Source: Girardinichthys multiradiatus (lineage: Eukaryota > Chordata > Actinopteri > Cyprinodontiformes > Goodeidae). From it: a stretch of DNA of 64,000 nucleotides. The stretch is taken from NCBI RefSeq assembly GCF_021462225.1, contig NC_061818.1:20967978-21031977 (forward strand), read 5' to 3'. Each line of letters opens with the position of its first letter. Positions within the stretch are counted from its first letter, which is position 1. Below, one piece after another: positions 54,610-64,000 of the stretch. The translations under genes and the position numbers were made by a program. The notes under the pieces are model-generated. The model searched no databases and had not been told where the DNA came from. It saw nothing but the letters and a program-made list of their open reading frames with translations.

Positions 54610-55732
54610 TCGCAATTTGTGGTGAAACAACATTGTATTATGTATCCAATAAATCACTGGTATACGGTAAAAGATTTAAGCTTTATATTTAATTCGATGA
54701 AAATGTGTCTACTTACAACACATAATGTGGCCTACTGATAAATACCACAAGAGATAGTCCATTATCCACCTTATTCCTGTGACGTCAGCTAGCAGGAGAA
54801 ATTACAGTAAAAAGTTTAGGTTTTCGTATTTTCTGTCTGCTTTGATAATCGCAAACTTATGGACATGTCCCTGTGATGCTTAAGTCCTAATTTAATAAAT
54901 GTTCTCTTGTTGAAGAGCTTTTTCCCATATTTTGTAATTAATTAGTCATTAGTTTCATTTTGTTAGAGGTTTTCTGCAGAAGGTTATCATTTTTGACCTT
55001 CTAAAAAACAGGCAATCAGGCTGAATTTCAGTTTTCTTGTCTTTACTCCAAGTTGTCCACATGTCAGGGAGGAAAAAAATTGAAGACAGAAAAGTGAAGA
55101 AGCCATACAGTTAGAATGCATCACTGTTGAATGTAAAAGGTAAGGCTGTATTATAGCTGGGGGGAATTACTTCCCTTCACAATCTTTAGTCAGTGTAGTG
55201 TCTTAATGGCTTTATCAAGGTGAATCCATGAGTGCTGGAAGGAATAAAAGATGTTTCAGCCATATTGTTTTTTATATTGTATCCCTCTGTGATGTTTTAT
55301 CATGATACAATCTCACGGACACGAGGCATCACTTTAAAATAACTATTTCTTCAGTTTAACACACTGTTTGATGCAATTTGTGTTTGCATAGTAATATATT
55401 CTGTAGGTTTGTAGTTTTACTTTGATACATACTACCAATGCTCTTTCATTGCATCAGGATGAAGACAGAGAGATGTGACATAAAAGTGAAACATAAATGC
55501 TTTATCTATTAGGGAAGAGCAATTACTACTCCTACTAACGCTACTAAGGCTGAAGGTTGCCGTACTGACCCACCATCTCCCACCTTCTTCTCATTACACA
55601 GATAAGTTTGGCTTTTTTACACAAGAGGGCGCTCATAGCTTACACGACAAACTCACATGAAGCCAGATTTCTTATACGGTTCCTAAAGGGAGTTGTTCAA
55701 TATGTTACACACTTTTGTGTAACCCATAATGT

Positions 55733-55770
<38 letters not shown>

Positions 55771-57100
55771 CCATGAATGCTGTATGCAAGTATTTCCAGC
55801 TAGGCTGAAGAGAGGAAGAACTGCTTGATGGAGTCACACGTTCTTCTCTGGGGGATGGCAGTGCTCTTGTCTCTCTCCTGGCACGATAATGGATCTTAGA
55901 GAAGAGCTTTGCTGATCATGCATGGGGACACTGTGCCACCTACAGGCTTTCCACATAGGTTCAACACTCACTGTGATGAAATGAGAAATAGATGCACAGA
56001 GAGACAGGGAGGAAAATGCAGAATTGGGAATCAGCTGCATCAATGCTTGAAAGATTAAGGTGTAGGGATGGTGCTGATGAAAATATTCTTTTCGAAATTT
56101 AGAAAGATTGCCATTGAAGAATAAATTGTTGCTTATGCATCAGATAGTTTCTCTGCCACATTTTTGTTAATATGTTTCTATATTCTACAAAAATCTAAAA
56201 TGTGCATTTAAGTAACCATCAAATGAAACTGTAATGACAGGTTAAACGTTTAAAACAGGTTTGAAATGGCATGAGTCTGCTTTACTCCAAATGTCTTTTT
56301 CTTTTGTCAAACGTTGGAGGTTGTTAGAAGTTATCTACGGCAGGGTGGACTTCCCCACACAACCAACCATTTTTACCTTGTGGCAGTGTGCTGAAAGAGG
56401 CCACAGTCATCAGGGAATATTTTTTATGTGAAAGAACGGACATGGTCAGGTGGTATGTTTAATCCACATGAATACCAGGATTTAAGCCTTCCCAACCATT
56501 CACTTTATGTAAAACAAAACTTGATATATCAGCAGTGCTGGGTAGGTTATTTTAAAAAATATAACTGGTGGCATTTACAAGTTGTTCCATTTAAAATGTA
56601 ATAGTAGTGTAACTTTAGGTATTATTTAGGCATTTGGATATGTCATAGCAGCTGCAGCTGTATAGGCTTGCAGACCAGAGGCAAGTGAAGTGGCTAAGTG
56701 GCAAGTAGAGATGAGATTTAAAGCTAAAAATATCTTGTGGATACACATGAGGTAAGATCTGAAAAATGACAGCAGCAATGGCTTTCAAGTTTTGTACATC
56801 TCTTCTACCATGGTAAGCACTGAGCAGGATGCTCACATCTGGTACTAACTGAAACTTCAGTGTCAAATGATGATATCGCTGAGCACTTGAAATAAATATG
56901 ACACAAGGTACTTTAGCACTGCATATGTTTCAAAAATTCTGTAACAAATAAAATATATTGATCTGATAGGTGATATTTAACATTCGGTACAAGAGGGAGA
57001 CTGTCACAGGAATGAAGACAGGCAGCTTCTCCACTGGCCTGTAGATTTTGCCCAATAGAAAGCTGACTTTACTTTTTTAACTCTAAAAATGGGAAATTGT
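54610..57100. other. Non-coding stretch
   Basis: AT-rich, with (AT)n at 55741-55769. No gene or named repeat seen; short frames lack motifs. Confidence 0.4.
55741..55769. repeat. (AT)n microsatellite
   Basis: Uninterrupted AT dinucleotides. Confidence 0.97.
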
Positions 57101-57104
57101 AAAT

Positions 57105-57262
57105 AGACTGAATTTATAAAGCACTTTTTAAGTCATGCTGACCATTCAAAGTGATGTTTCTTGCCTGGGGGTACCTCATCATGTGACAGGAGGAAGCTGG
57201 AATCGAACCCACAACTTTTAGATTGTGTCTAGAAGACAAGCACTCTTCCCACTGATTCAATG
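57105..57262 (-). repeat. tRNA-derived SINE fragment
   Basis: On the minus strand a B box GGTTCGATTCC (near 57194-57204) and an A-box-like TGAATCAGTGG (near 57250-57260) sit in a tRNA-like head. The body ends in AAAGTGCTTTATAAATTCAGT, the eroded 3' end of a common teleost SINE. Confidence 0.65.
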
Positions 57263-57264
57263 CC

Positions 57265-58020
57265 AACTCATTCTGATTCTGATTGATAAGTGAGTGGTAT
57301 GAATCTCTTGTTTCACTGTTCATATGTTTGTCTTATTCCTCACATGAAAATATGATTATCCCTTATGTTCAGGGTATATACTGTAGTCCAGATGCATAGA
57401 AGTTATATACTCATGGTGTTTATAATTAGTTTTGAAATAGAAAAAAAAAAACATAAAACACATCATAAATTGTGGGGTATTTTGTAAATACCTTAGGAAA
57501 CAGTCAAAGCAGCAGTCTATGATACTGTTCATCGTATTTGGCATTTTACACAATTGTGAACTACAGTAAAATACCTGATACACCCCTGTAGCGATGATCT
57601 ATTATTTGCTGCAGCATTAAGTCCTAATCCTGGTATCTTAGAGTTTTCCACTAATATGCAGAACCCAATTTATTCCCATAACAATCATTGTTATCAGCCA
57701 ACACCTGACATTTGCTTTTCTCTGGCTGACATTTGATCAGCTGACTAAATGACGTCAATGTCATATAGCACACATATCTGTCCAAATAAAATGCAGGATA
57801 TTAGGCTGTGTATGTGTGCTTATTTTGTTTAATCTCAAACGGGTTTATCTTTTTCAGCAAAGTTTGGCTGGTGGATTCTCATCGGGATTTGAATGTACTT
57901 TTCATATGTATGCGTGCTCTGTTTGGTAAAATGAGTTTTTTTTTATTTGAAAACTAATGCAACTGCATGCAATCTGTGTTAATTAGGTGTCCTGGACATT
58001 TTTCATGTAATAAATTCATA
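57265..58020. other. Non-coding stretch
   Basis: No recognisable gene or repeat family. Confidence 0.4.
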
Positions 58021-58043
58021 TGGATGGATGGATGGATGGATGG
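58020..58043. repeat. (TGGA)n microsatellite
   Basis: Six ATGG/TGGA units. Confidence 0.95.
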
Positions 58044-58049
58044 ATAATA

Positions 58050-58500
58050 TTTTAATAGGATACAAAACGTAAAGGTCTGCGTAAAAGCCCTGATCATTGA
58101 GGGTGACCACACATCCCTACCAACACAGACTGACGTTTTGGTAAAAACAAAATTAGGCAGATTATCAACAGCATCTACAGAGGCTTATATGCAAAAAGTA
58201 GTGATATATGGTAATTTTCATATTTCAAAGTAAGTTATATCTTAAAGCATGAAGCATGACCACACAGTAGCAGTATACCCACCGTGCACATGGACGGCTA
58301 GTGCCCTCCCCTCAGACAGAAGGCTGCAAGGCATCAAAGCCAGAACACGGTGGCTCAAAGCCAGCTCTTTTCTGGATGATGTGAGACTCAAGCACTCCCT
58401 ACTTTGGTGACAGACCTCTCTTTGCATATTCTTTGGCCATTTTTGTTACTAGCAGCTGTTATTTAATCTTTTTTGTACTTCTTTGTATATATGTGCTTAG
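58050..58500 (+). pseudogene. LINE 3'-end relic
   Basis: Near 58301-58411 the plus frame reads LPSDRRLQGIKARTRWLKA then SSFLDDVRLKHSLLW and stops, the C-terminal tail of an L2/Rex-type LINE protein (compare LPSGRRLRSIRTKTSRHR in LINE B). Upstream RT sequence is not readable. Confidence 0.6.
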
Positions 58501-59369
58501 AAAAACCCTAAGTAGCTAGTTTTAATTTAATTAGAAATTGTTCACTTTATCTTATGCTTTCGCATCTGAGTCACAGATTACCTTGTTGTTCTGGTTGTTA
58601 AGCATGTGCTACTGGTACATAGAATACATTTTTTAACTTCACCAACAACTAGATGGGTGATTTTTGGACACAACTGCAGAATGCTCCTAACCCCCAATCC
58701 TATTAACAATGAAGCTCCTTACAGTTCAGGTTTCTGCAAGGAAACCAATACATTTTATTGAGCTCCACCCTTTCAGATAAGAAGACTGGTCAAATATCCT
58801 GGCAGAATTATACAGTTGCCCTGGTGATGGCTACAAAAAGTTGTAGCTTTGTAGCTTATATTGTAAGCAAATAGGGAATATTAAAAATAATTATTTTCAT
58901 TCCGCTGTTTTCAAAATCCTTATATTTAAAAAAAAAGATATTTGAACTAAAACTAAAAAAGGTAGAGACAAAATATGTGTAAATGTGCAACCCCTCTGCC
59001 CCCACATATTGATGTAAAGTGTTTCAGGACTGGAGATAGAATCCAGGTCCTGGGAGTATTACAAATAGTGCACCTGAGTGCAAAGAGTTTTAAAGCTTGA
59101 AGCTGGTAGGAGGTGACCATTTAAATTGACTGGATCAAAATGTGAGCACGATGGTGTGATGCCGCAGGGAAATGGTGGAGCAGTTTGACTCTTCAAAGCA
59201 GAGTGGAGAGCACTTTGTAAGTAAATTACTCTAATGATTCAGCCAATTGAGCTATAATTACCAGTAGGCAGGGATGCATGGCTAAATTAAGTAACTTTTC
59301 TTTCTTACAGGGAATATTTCCACCCAAGAAATCCAAGCAGCTAGAGCTCTGTGCAAATATGGTGTGTCA
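58501..59369. other. Non-coding stretch
   Basis: No recognisable gene or repeat family. Confidence 0.4.
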
Positions 59370-60075
59370 TCCAAAATGTGCACACCCCTTGAACCCTTTC
59401 ACATTTTGCAATATTACAACCGCACAGTTTAATGTGCTTTTTAGAGGCTTTATGTAAAATAACCCAAAGGAGCATATATTTGTTACACAGAGAGCAATGG
59501 ATACAGGGTTTTCAAATAAAAATCTAAAATGTGTAGCACGCATTTCCAATGTTCTCCCTCTGAGTCAAACCTTTGCATCATCATCTTTCACTGCAAATAA
59601 AGCTGCACTTTTGTGGTGTATGTCTTTACCAGCTGTACTTACCCAGAGACTGAAACATAGATCATCCTCCATCAAGTAGGATAGATTGTCTATGAGAAAT
59701 AACCACTGCCATTGTGTAGACTTTGACTAGACCATTCTAACACATGAATATGCTTTGATCTAAATTATTCTATTGTAGCTTTATTTTTATGTTTTTGGTT
59801 TTTCCCCTGCTCTAAGGGGAAGCTTCACACCAGTTTCAAGTCTTTTGCATCTATTATCAGGTTTTCTTCCAGGATTATCCTGTATTTAACTCTAACCATC
59901 TGAAGAGAAGCATCAGCCCAGCCTTATGCTCTCACGACAATGTTTAGCTGTGAGGATGGTGAGTTTACATATAATGCCAATAAAATACATTGAAGTTTGG
60001 GGTTGTAACGTAACTAAATGTGAAATAGCTCAAGTTCTATGAAGAGTTCTATGAATACTTTTGTAAGGCTTTTTA
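59370..60075 (-). pseudogene. Internally deleted old Tc1-like relic
   Basis: Left end CACACCCCTTGAACCCTTTC and right end ATTGAAGTTTGGGGTTGTAA plus GAATACTTTTGTAAGGC are inverted-repeat remnants of the same family as 16580-18445. Interior keeps GACTAGACCATTCTAACACA and TGAATATGCTTTGATCTAAA, parts of the minus-strand transposase. ~700 bp remains of ~1.6 kb. Confidence 0.65.
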
Positions 60076-61978
60076 TCCTACCCTTTGGAACCTGGTCAAT
60101 TTGATCACTATTTACATGCTTACAGATAGAATAATGTAGCAAAAGCAGAGAAACAGTGGAATCAAAGCTGGTGTTTTTCTATGAGTTTCCTGGTCAGCAG
60201 CAAGTTTGTGAAATTATCTGAAACTGATAGATTTCAGTTATCCCTAAACTTTAATGTAATCTTTATACTAAATGTACATAACTGATCTAATATGTATAAA
60301 AAGGCTACAAATGTCTAATTTATGGCATTTTAAATCATCCAAAGATCTTAGTTGCACACAGAACAACACATCTGAAGTGCAGACAGATATATTTTGGACA
60401 GTTTCCTGTACACAGTTGCACCCCACAAAGCCAATGTCCTCATTATATATAACGTCTCAAGCTGCCCACCAATGCAGAACTGAATATAGCCCAACACCGC
60501 ATGCACAAGAGATGACAACGATGACATGCCAACTCTGAATAGCCATGCTGCCTCTTTGAGTGATGAGGAGACCAATATGGCAATGTAACAGCTCGTTAGA
60601 CTATTCCGAATTCACTCTGGGCGACATACAACCTTAGACCAATAATAAAGACTCTGTTACCTCAAGCAGCCTAATGCAGGTACAGGCTTCTGTCTTGCAC
60701 AGAAAGTAGAGCAGTGTAGAAACCTAAGGTAGCAAGAAAAACATGAGGCTTGAAACCACTTTTTAAAATGAAGTGTCCAGAATAACTCTGAAACCCAGGG
60801 TGAGGGCATGGGTTTTCTGGTTACACGATGCTTCCACTGTTTGCTGAGTTTGACCATCCAGATTGGTCTGTTTTAGGGTTTTACCTTTGGCTCCTCGTTA
60901 TTCAATCGTTGTTGTACAATTTTTGCGCTGTTGTAACTCACATTGCATCACAGTAAAGTGTAGTTGTTCTACTTTAAGTGATAATAAGGTCAGTGGAATC
61001 TGACAAAGAAACATTTAGATTTATGTTCAGACCTGCATGGCATTACATTGTAAGGAATAAAATCAATGTTATTCACTTCACTTGTCAGTGGTTTTAAAAG
61101 GTGCTTTCTTGGCCCCCTGGACTGGTGTATTCTATTGAATTGAATCCTCCTTCACAATCTTTATACTCATCCTTTGCCAACTCCCACACACTGCATGCTC
61201 CCATTGTGCTATTGGTTCCCTAAATAGCCTCTCAATTTTCATTTGGCCCCTTTGATTAGTCAGTGTGCCTGCTGCCCTTGTGCTCTCTCCCAAACTACTA
61301 GAAACTCTGCTCTCAGACAGATCAATGGCACAGCCCCTGGAGAGGAAAGAATGGGGCTTACTGATGGTGTGCAAACTCCCACATTTTCCTTCCACTGATG
61401 ATTTTCTACATTTGTTTCAGAGAGAAAAAAATAATTCTTAAAGACGCTCAGTCCTTTCTTATTTTCTGCACTTTCCTCGTTAAGAAGATATTCATCATTT
61501 AAAAAATATTTTAAAAGATTTTTTATGTGAAGATGTATACCCATTATTTGTCTGACAATCTATCATACACTGACAGTATTTACATACATAATACTTACAA
61601 CATCCTCTACAATTACTAGCACCTCTGGTAGAAGTGTGTAAAACAGCCCTTGGTACGATATCACAGCGCCTTGCAGCTGTTGGAATCACCTACACAGTTC
61701 TTAAGTGGCTTAACTCTTACGTGCCTGGTCCTACTCACTTCATACAAATAAAATACTTCAGGTATATTTCAACTCCTGCTACTGTTCCCCAAGATGATGT
61801 TCTGGAGCCTTATTCATTTATCATATGAACCCATCCTATTCCTATCATGAGGGCACAGAACAAAGGAAGGAAACAAAGAAAACAGGGCAATATTTCATTG
61901 TTTAATACATTAAGTGAGCCAAGGAGCCACTTGCGGTTCTGGAGCTGGAGGTTGCAGACCCCTAATCTAGGGGAAAAC
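60076..61978. other. Non-coding stretch
   Basis: No recognisable gene, RNA or repeat family. Confidence 0.4.
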
Positions 61979-62110
61979 TAAAATCAGAATCAGAATCAGC
62001 TTTATTGCCAAGTTCGTACATACAAACAAGGAATTTGACTCCGGTACACTTTGCTCTTTGGTTTTGTTTTTGTATTACAGAATATACATATTTACAATGT
62101 ACAATATACA
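61979..62110 (-). repeat. LINE 3' tail fragment, minus strand
   Basis: AATCAGAATCAGAATCAGC followed by TTTATTGCCAAGT is the reverse complement of the tail seen in LINE B (AATAAAGC then TGATTCTGATTC). Only the 3' untranslated end is present. Confidence 0.7.
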
Positions 62111-62146
62111 CATATATAATAAAAAGGTGCGTTTGCAACATCTGTA

Positions 62147-63361
62147 CAGGTCCTTCTCAAAATATTAGCATATTGTGATAAAGTTCATTATTTTCCATAA
62201 TGTCATGATGAAAATTTAACATTCATATATTTTAGATTCATTGCACACTAACTGAAATATTTCAGGTCTTTTATTGTCTTAATACGGATGATTTTGGCAT
62301 ACAGCTCATGAAAACCCAAAATTCCTATCTCACAAAATTAGCATATTTCATCCGACCAATAAAAGAAAAGTGTTTTTAATACAAAAAACGTCAACCTTCC
62401 AATAATCATGTACAGTTATGCACTCAATACTTGGTCGGGAATCCTTTGGCAGAAATGACTGCTTCAATGCGGCGTGGCATGGAGGCAATCAGCCTGTGGC
62501 ACTGCTGAGGTCTTATGGAGGCCCAGGATGCTTCGATAGCAGCCATTAGCTCATCCAGAGTGTTGGGTCTTGAGTCTCTCAACGTTCTCTTCACAATATC
62601 CCACAGATTCTCTATGGGGTTCAGGTCAGGAGAGTTGGCAGGCCAATTGAGCACAGTGATACCATGGTCAGTAAACCATTTACCAGTGGTTTTGGCACTG
62701 TGAGCAGGTGCCAGGTCGTGCTGAAAAATGAAATCTTCATCTCCATAAAGCTTTTCAGCAGATGGAAGCATGAAGTGCTCCAAAATCTCCTGATAGCTAG
62801 CTGCATTGACCCTGCCCTTGATAAAACACAGTGGACCAACACCAGCAGCTGACACGGCACCCCAGATCATCACTGACTGTGGGTACTTGACACTGGACTT
62901 CTGGCATTTTGGCATTTCCTTCTCCCCAGTCTTCCTCCAGACTCTGGCACCTTGATTTCCGAATGACATGCAGAATTTGCTTTCATCCGAAAAAAGTACT
63001 TTGGACCACTGAGCAACAGTCCAGTGCTGCTTCTCTGTAGCCCAGGTCAGGCGCTTCTGCCACTGTTTCTGGTTCAAAAGTGGCTTGACCTGGGGAATGC
63101 GGCTCCTGTAGACCATTTCCTGCACACGCCTGTGCACGGTGGCTCTGGATGTTTCTACTCCAGACTCAGTCCACTGCTTCCGCAGGTCCCCCAAGGTCTG
63201 GAATCGGCCCTTCTCCACAATCTTCCTCAGGGTCCGGTCACCTCTTCTCGTTAGTGTTAGTGTGCAATGAATCTAAAATATATGAATGTTAAATTTTCAT
63301 CAAGACATTATGGAAAATAATGAACTTTATCACAATATGCTAATATTTTGAGAAGGACCTG
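62147..63361 (-). mobile_element. Tc1-like transposon copy 4, internally deleted (1215 bp)
   Basis: TA at 62145-62146 and 63362-63363. Both ends are intact but about 395 bp is missing at a junction near 63252, removing the transposase start and much of the inner right inverted repeat. Confidence 0.95.
62424..63252 (-). pseudogene. N-terminally deleted Tc1-like transposase
   Basis: The frame begins at the deletion junction with TRRGDRTLRKI, so about the first 59 residues (first helix-turn-helix and GRPR-like motif) are lost, together with the native ATG. The catalytic triad is intact (FSDES, FQHDLAPAH, PIENLW). There is no start codon in the promoter-proximal region. Likely a passive, non-autonomous element. 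Confidence 0.93.
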
Positions 63362-63363
63362 TA

Positions 63364-63609
63364 TGCTGTTGTTTTGTACTCTATTGAATGTGCAATGCCT
63401 TCATTTTTTAATGATTGCAAAAGTAAAACCTTGAAGGTAAAAAATGAAATTGGTTCAAGGGACCAATCAGTAGCAGTTTCTGTGCCAGTGCATATCATTA
63501 TAAGAAATTGATTGGTCAGTCTACAGTGCAGGGGCCATTTCAGGGGCCAAGACCACAGGGGCACTGGGCCCTTGTTGGTCCCAGACTAGAACCACCCATT
63601 ACTGACTCC
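63364..63609. other. Non-coding stretch
   Basis: Short gap between Tc1 copy 4 and the LINE scrap; nothing recognised. Confidence 0.4.
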
Positions 63610-64000
63610 ATAAATTCAGTTTTCTCATTTTCTGCTCAGCAGATGACATCCCTTCCACCCTCTTGTTCTAATTAAACCTATGGTTCTAAAATAACATTTA
63701 TAGACCAGACATTCTCCTCATAGGTTCCCAATCTATTAAAGCCAAACAAGACCGTTTATCTCACAATTTATAGCTCCTCTGTTTGTCCATCCCCTTCGGT
63801 TAAAAATCTTGGTGTCATTCTACATAGGACATATCATTCCACTTTCCTATCAATAGCATCATTTGGTCTGTATATTTCCATCTACACTATATTTATTGTC
63901 TGTCCATCAGTTATACTCCAAAATGCTGCTATTCTTGTACAAACCTTCGCTAAACCCACACTCACTAGTGCAATTTCAGCTTTTTTTTGGTCTTCTGCAA
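63610..64000 (+). pseudogene. L2-like LINE reverse transcriptase scrap at window edge
   Basis: At about 63770-63815 the plus frame reads SSSVCPSPSVKNLGVIL, the palm/thumb motif (VKNLGV) of L2-type RTs, and about 63915-63945 reads ILQNAAILV, like the LQNAAARV block. Stops and indels throughout. It continues beyond the window. Confidence 0.6.

Overview
This window looks like a gene-poor, repeat-dense piece of a ray-finned fish (teleost) genome. The evidence is the mix of elements: four near-identical Tc1-like DNA transposons with ~200-bp terminal inverted repeats, several decayed Tc1-type fossils, L2/Rex-type and EN/RT-type LINEs, a vertebrate Ty3/gypsy retrotransposon, gamma-type endogenous retrovirus (ERV) remains, a THAP/P-element-like transposon, tRNA-derived SINEs and a PIF/Harbinger relic. 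I found no confident host gene. The single candidate is a 66-codon open first exon at 32893-33090, behind a GC-rich stretch with ETS-like and CRE-like sites.

Layout. 0.5-15.5 kb: an old ERV (plus strand; integrase tail, env remnants, 3' LTR) split by a 11.85-kb Ty3/gypsy element (minus strand, 2253-14104, 404-bp LTRs, CTTA duplication, tRNA-Thr-type primer site). The gypsy element carries three younger insertions: a 1187-bp TA-flanked MITE in one LTR, Tc1 copy 1 in the integrase region, and a 1602-bp TG...CA element after RNase H. 16.6-18.4 kb: Tc1 fossil. 18.9-23.8 kb: multi-exon THAP/P-element transposase relic with a solo LTR inside. 24.5-31.05 kb: a tRNA-SINE, then LINE A (minus strand, 14-bp target duplication) with LINE B (plus strand, L2-like, nearly intact) inserted in it. 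31.1-33.1 kb: probable solo LTR, a 45+51-bp inverted-repeat structure split by a promoter-like insert, and the candidate exon. 33.2-34.8 kb: Tc1 copy 2. 39.3-46.9 kb: a proviral ERV (minus strand) with apparently identical 376-bp LTRs, GTTTT duplication, tRNA-Tyr-type primer site, a full-length open env and an integrase, but no intact gag or reverse transcriptase. 49.85-52.3 kb: Tc1 copy 3 (intact transposase) inside an older Tc1 fossil. 53.6-54.6 kb: Harbinger relic. The remainder holds LINE tails, SINE pieces, microsatellites, Tc1 copy 4 (internally deleted) and an L2 RT scrap at the right edge.

The genes do not form a pathway; the window is best read as layers of insertions. The observations most worth checking are: a MYND-type zinc finger in the gypsy polyprotein; a recently inserted but gag/RT-defective provirus that kept env, suggesting trans-mobilisation; one Tc1 copy with all catalytic residues beside three copies disabled in three different ways; and the split inverted repeat at 32.35-32.82 kb with its ETS/CRE cluster. 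All alignments were made by eye; family names below superfamily level are tentative.
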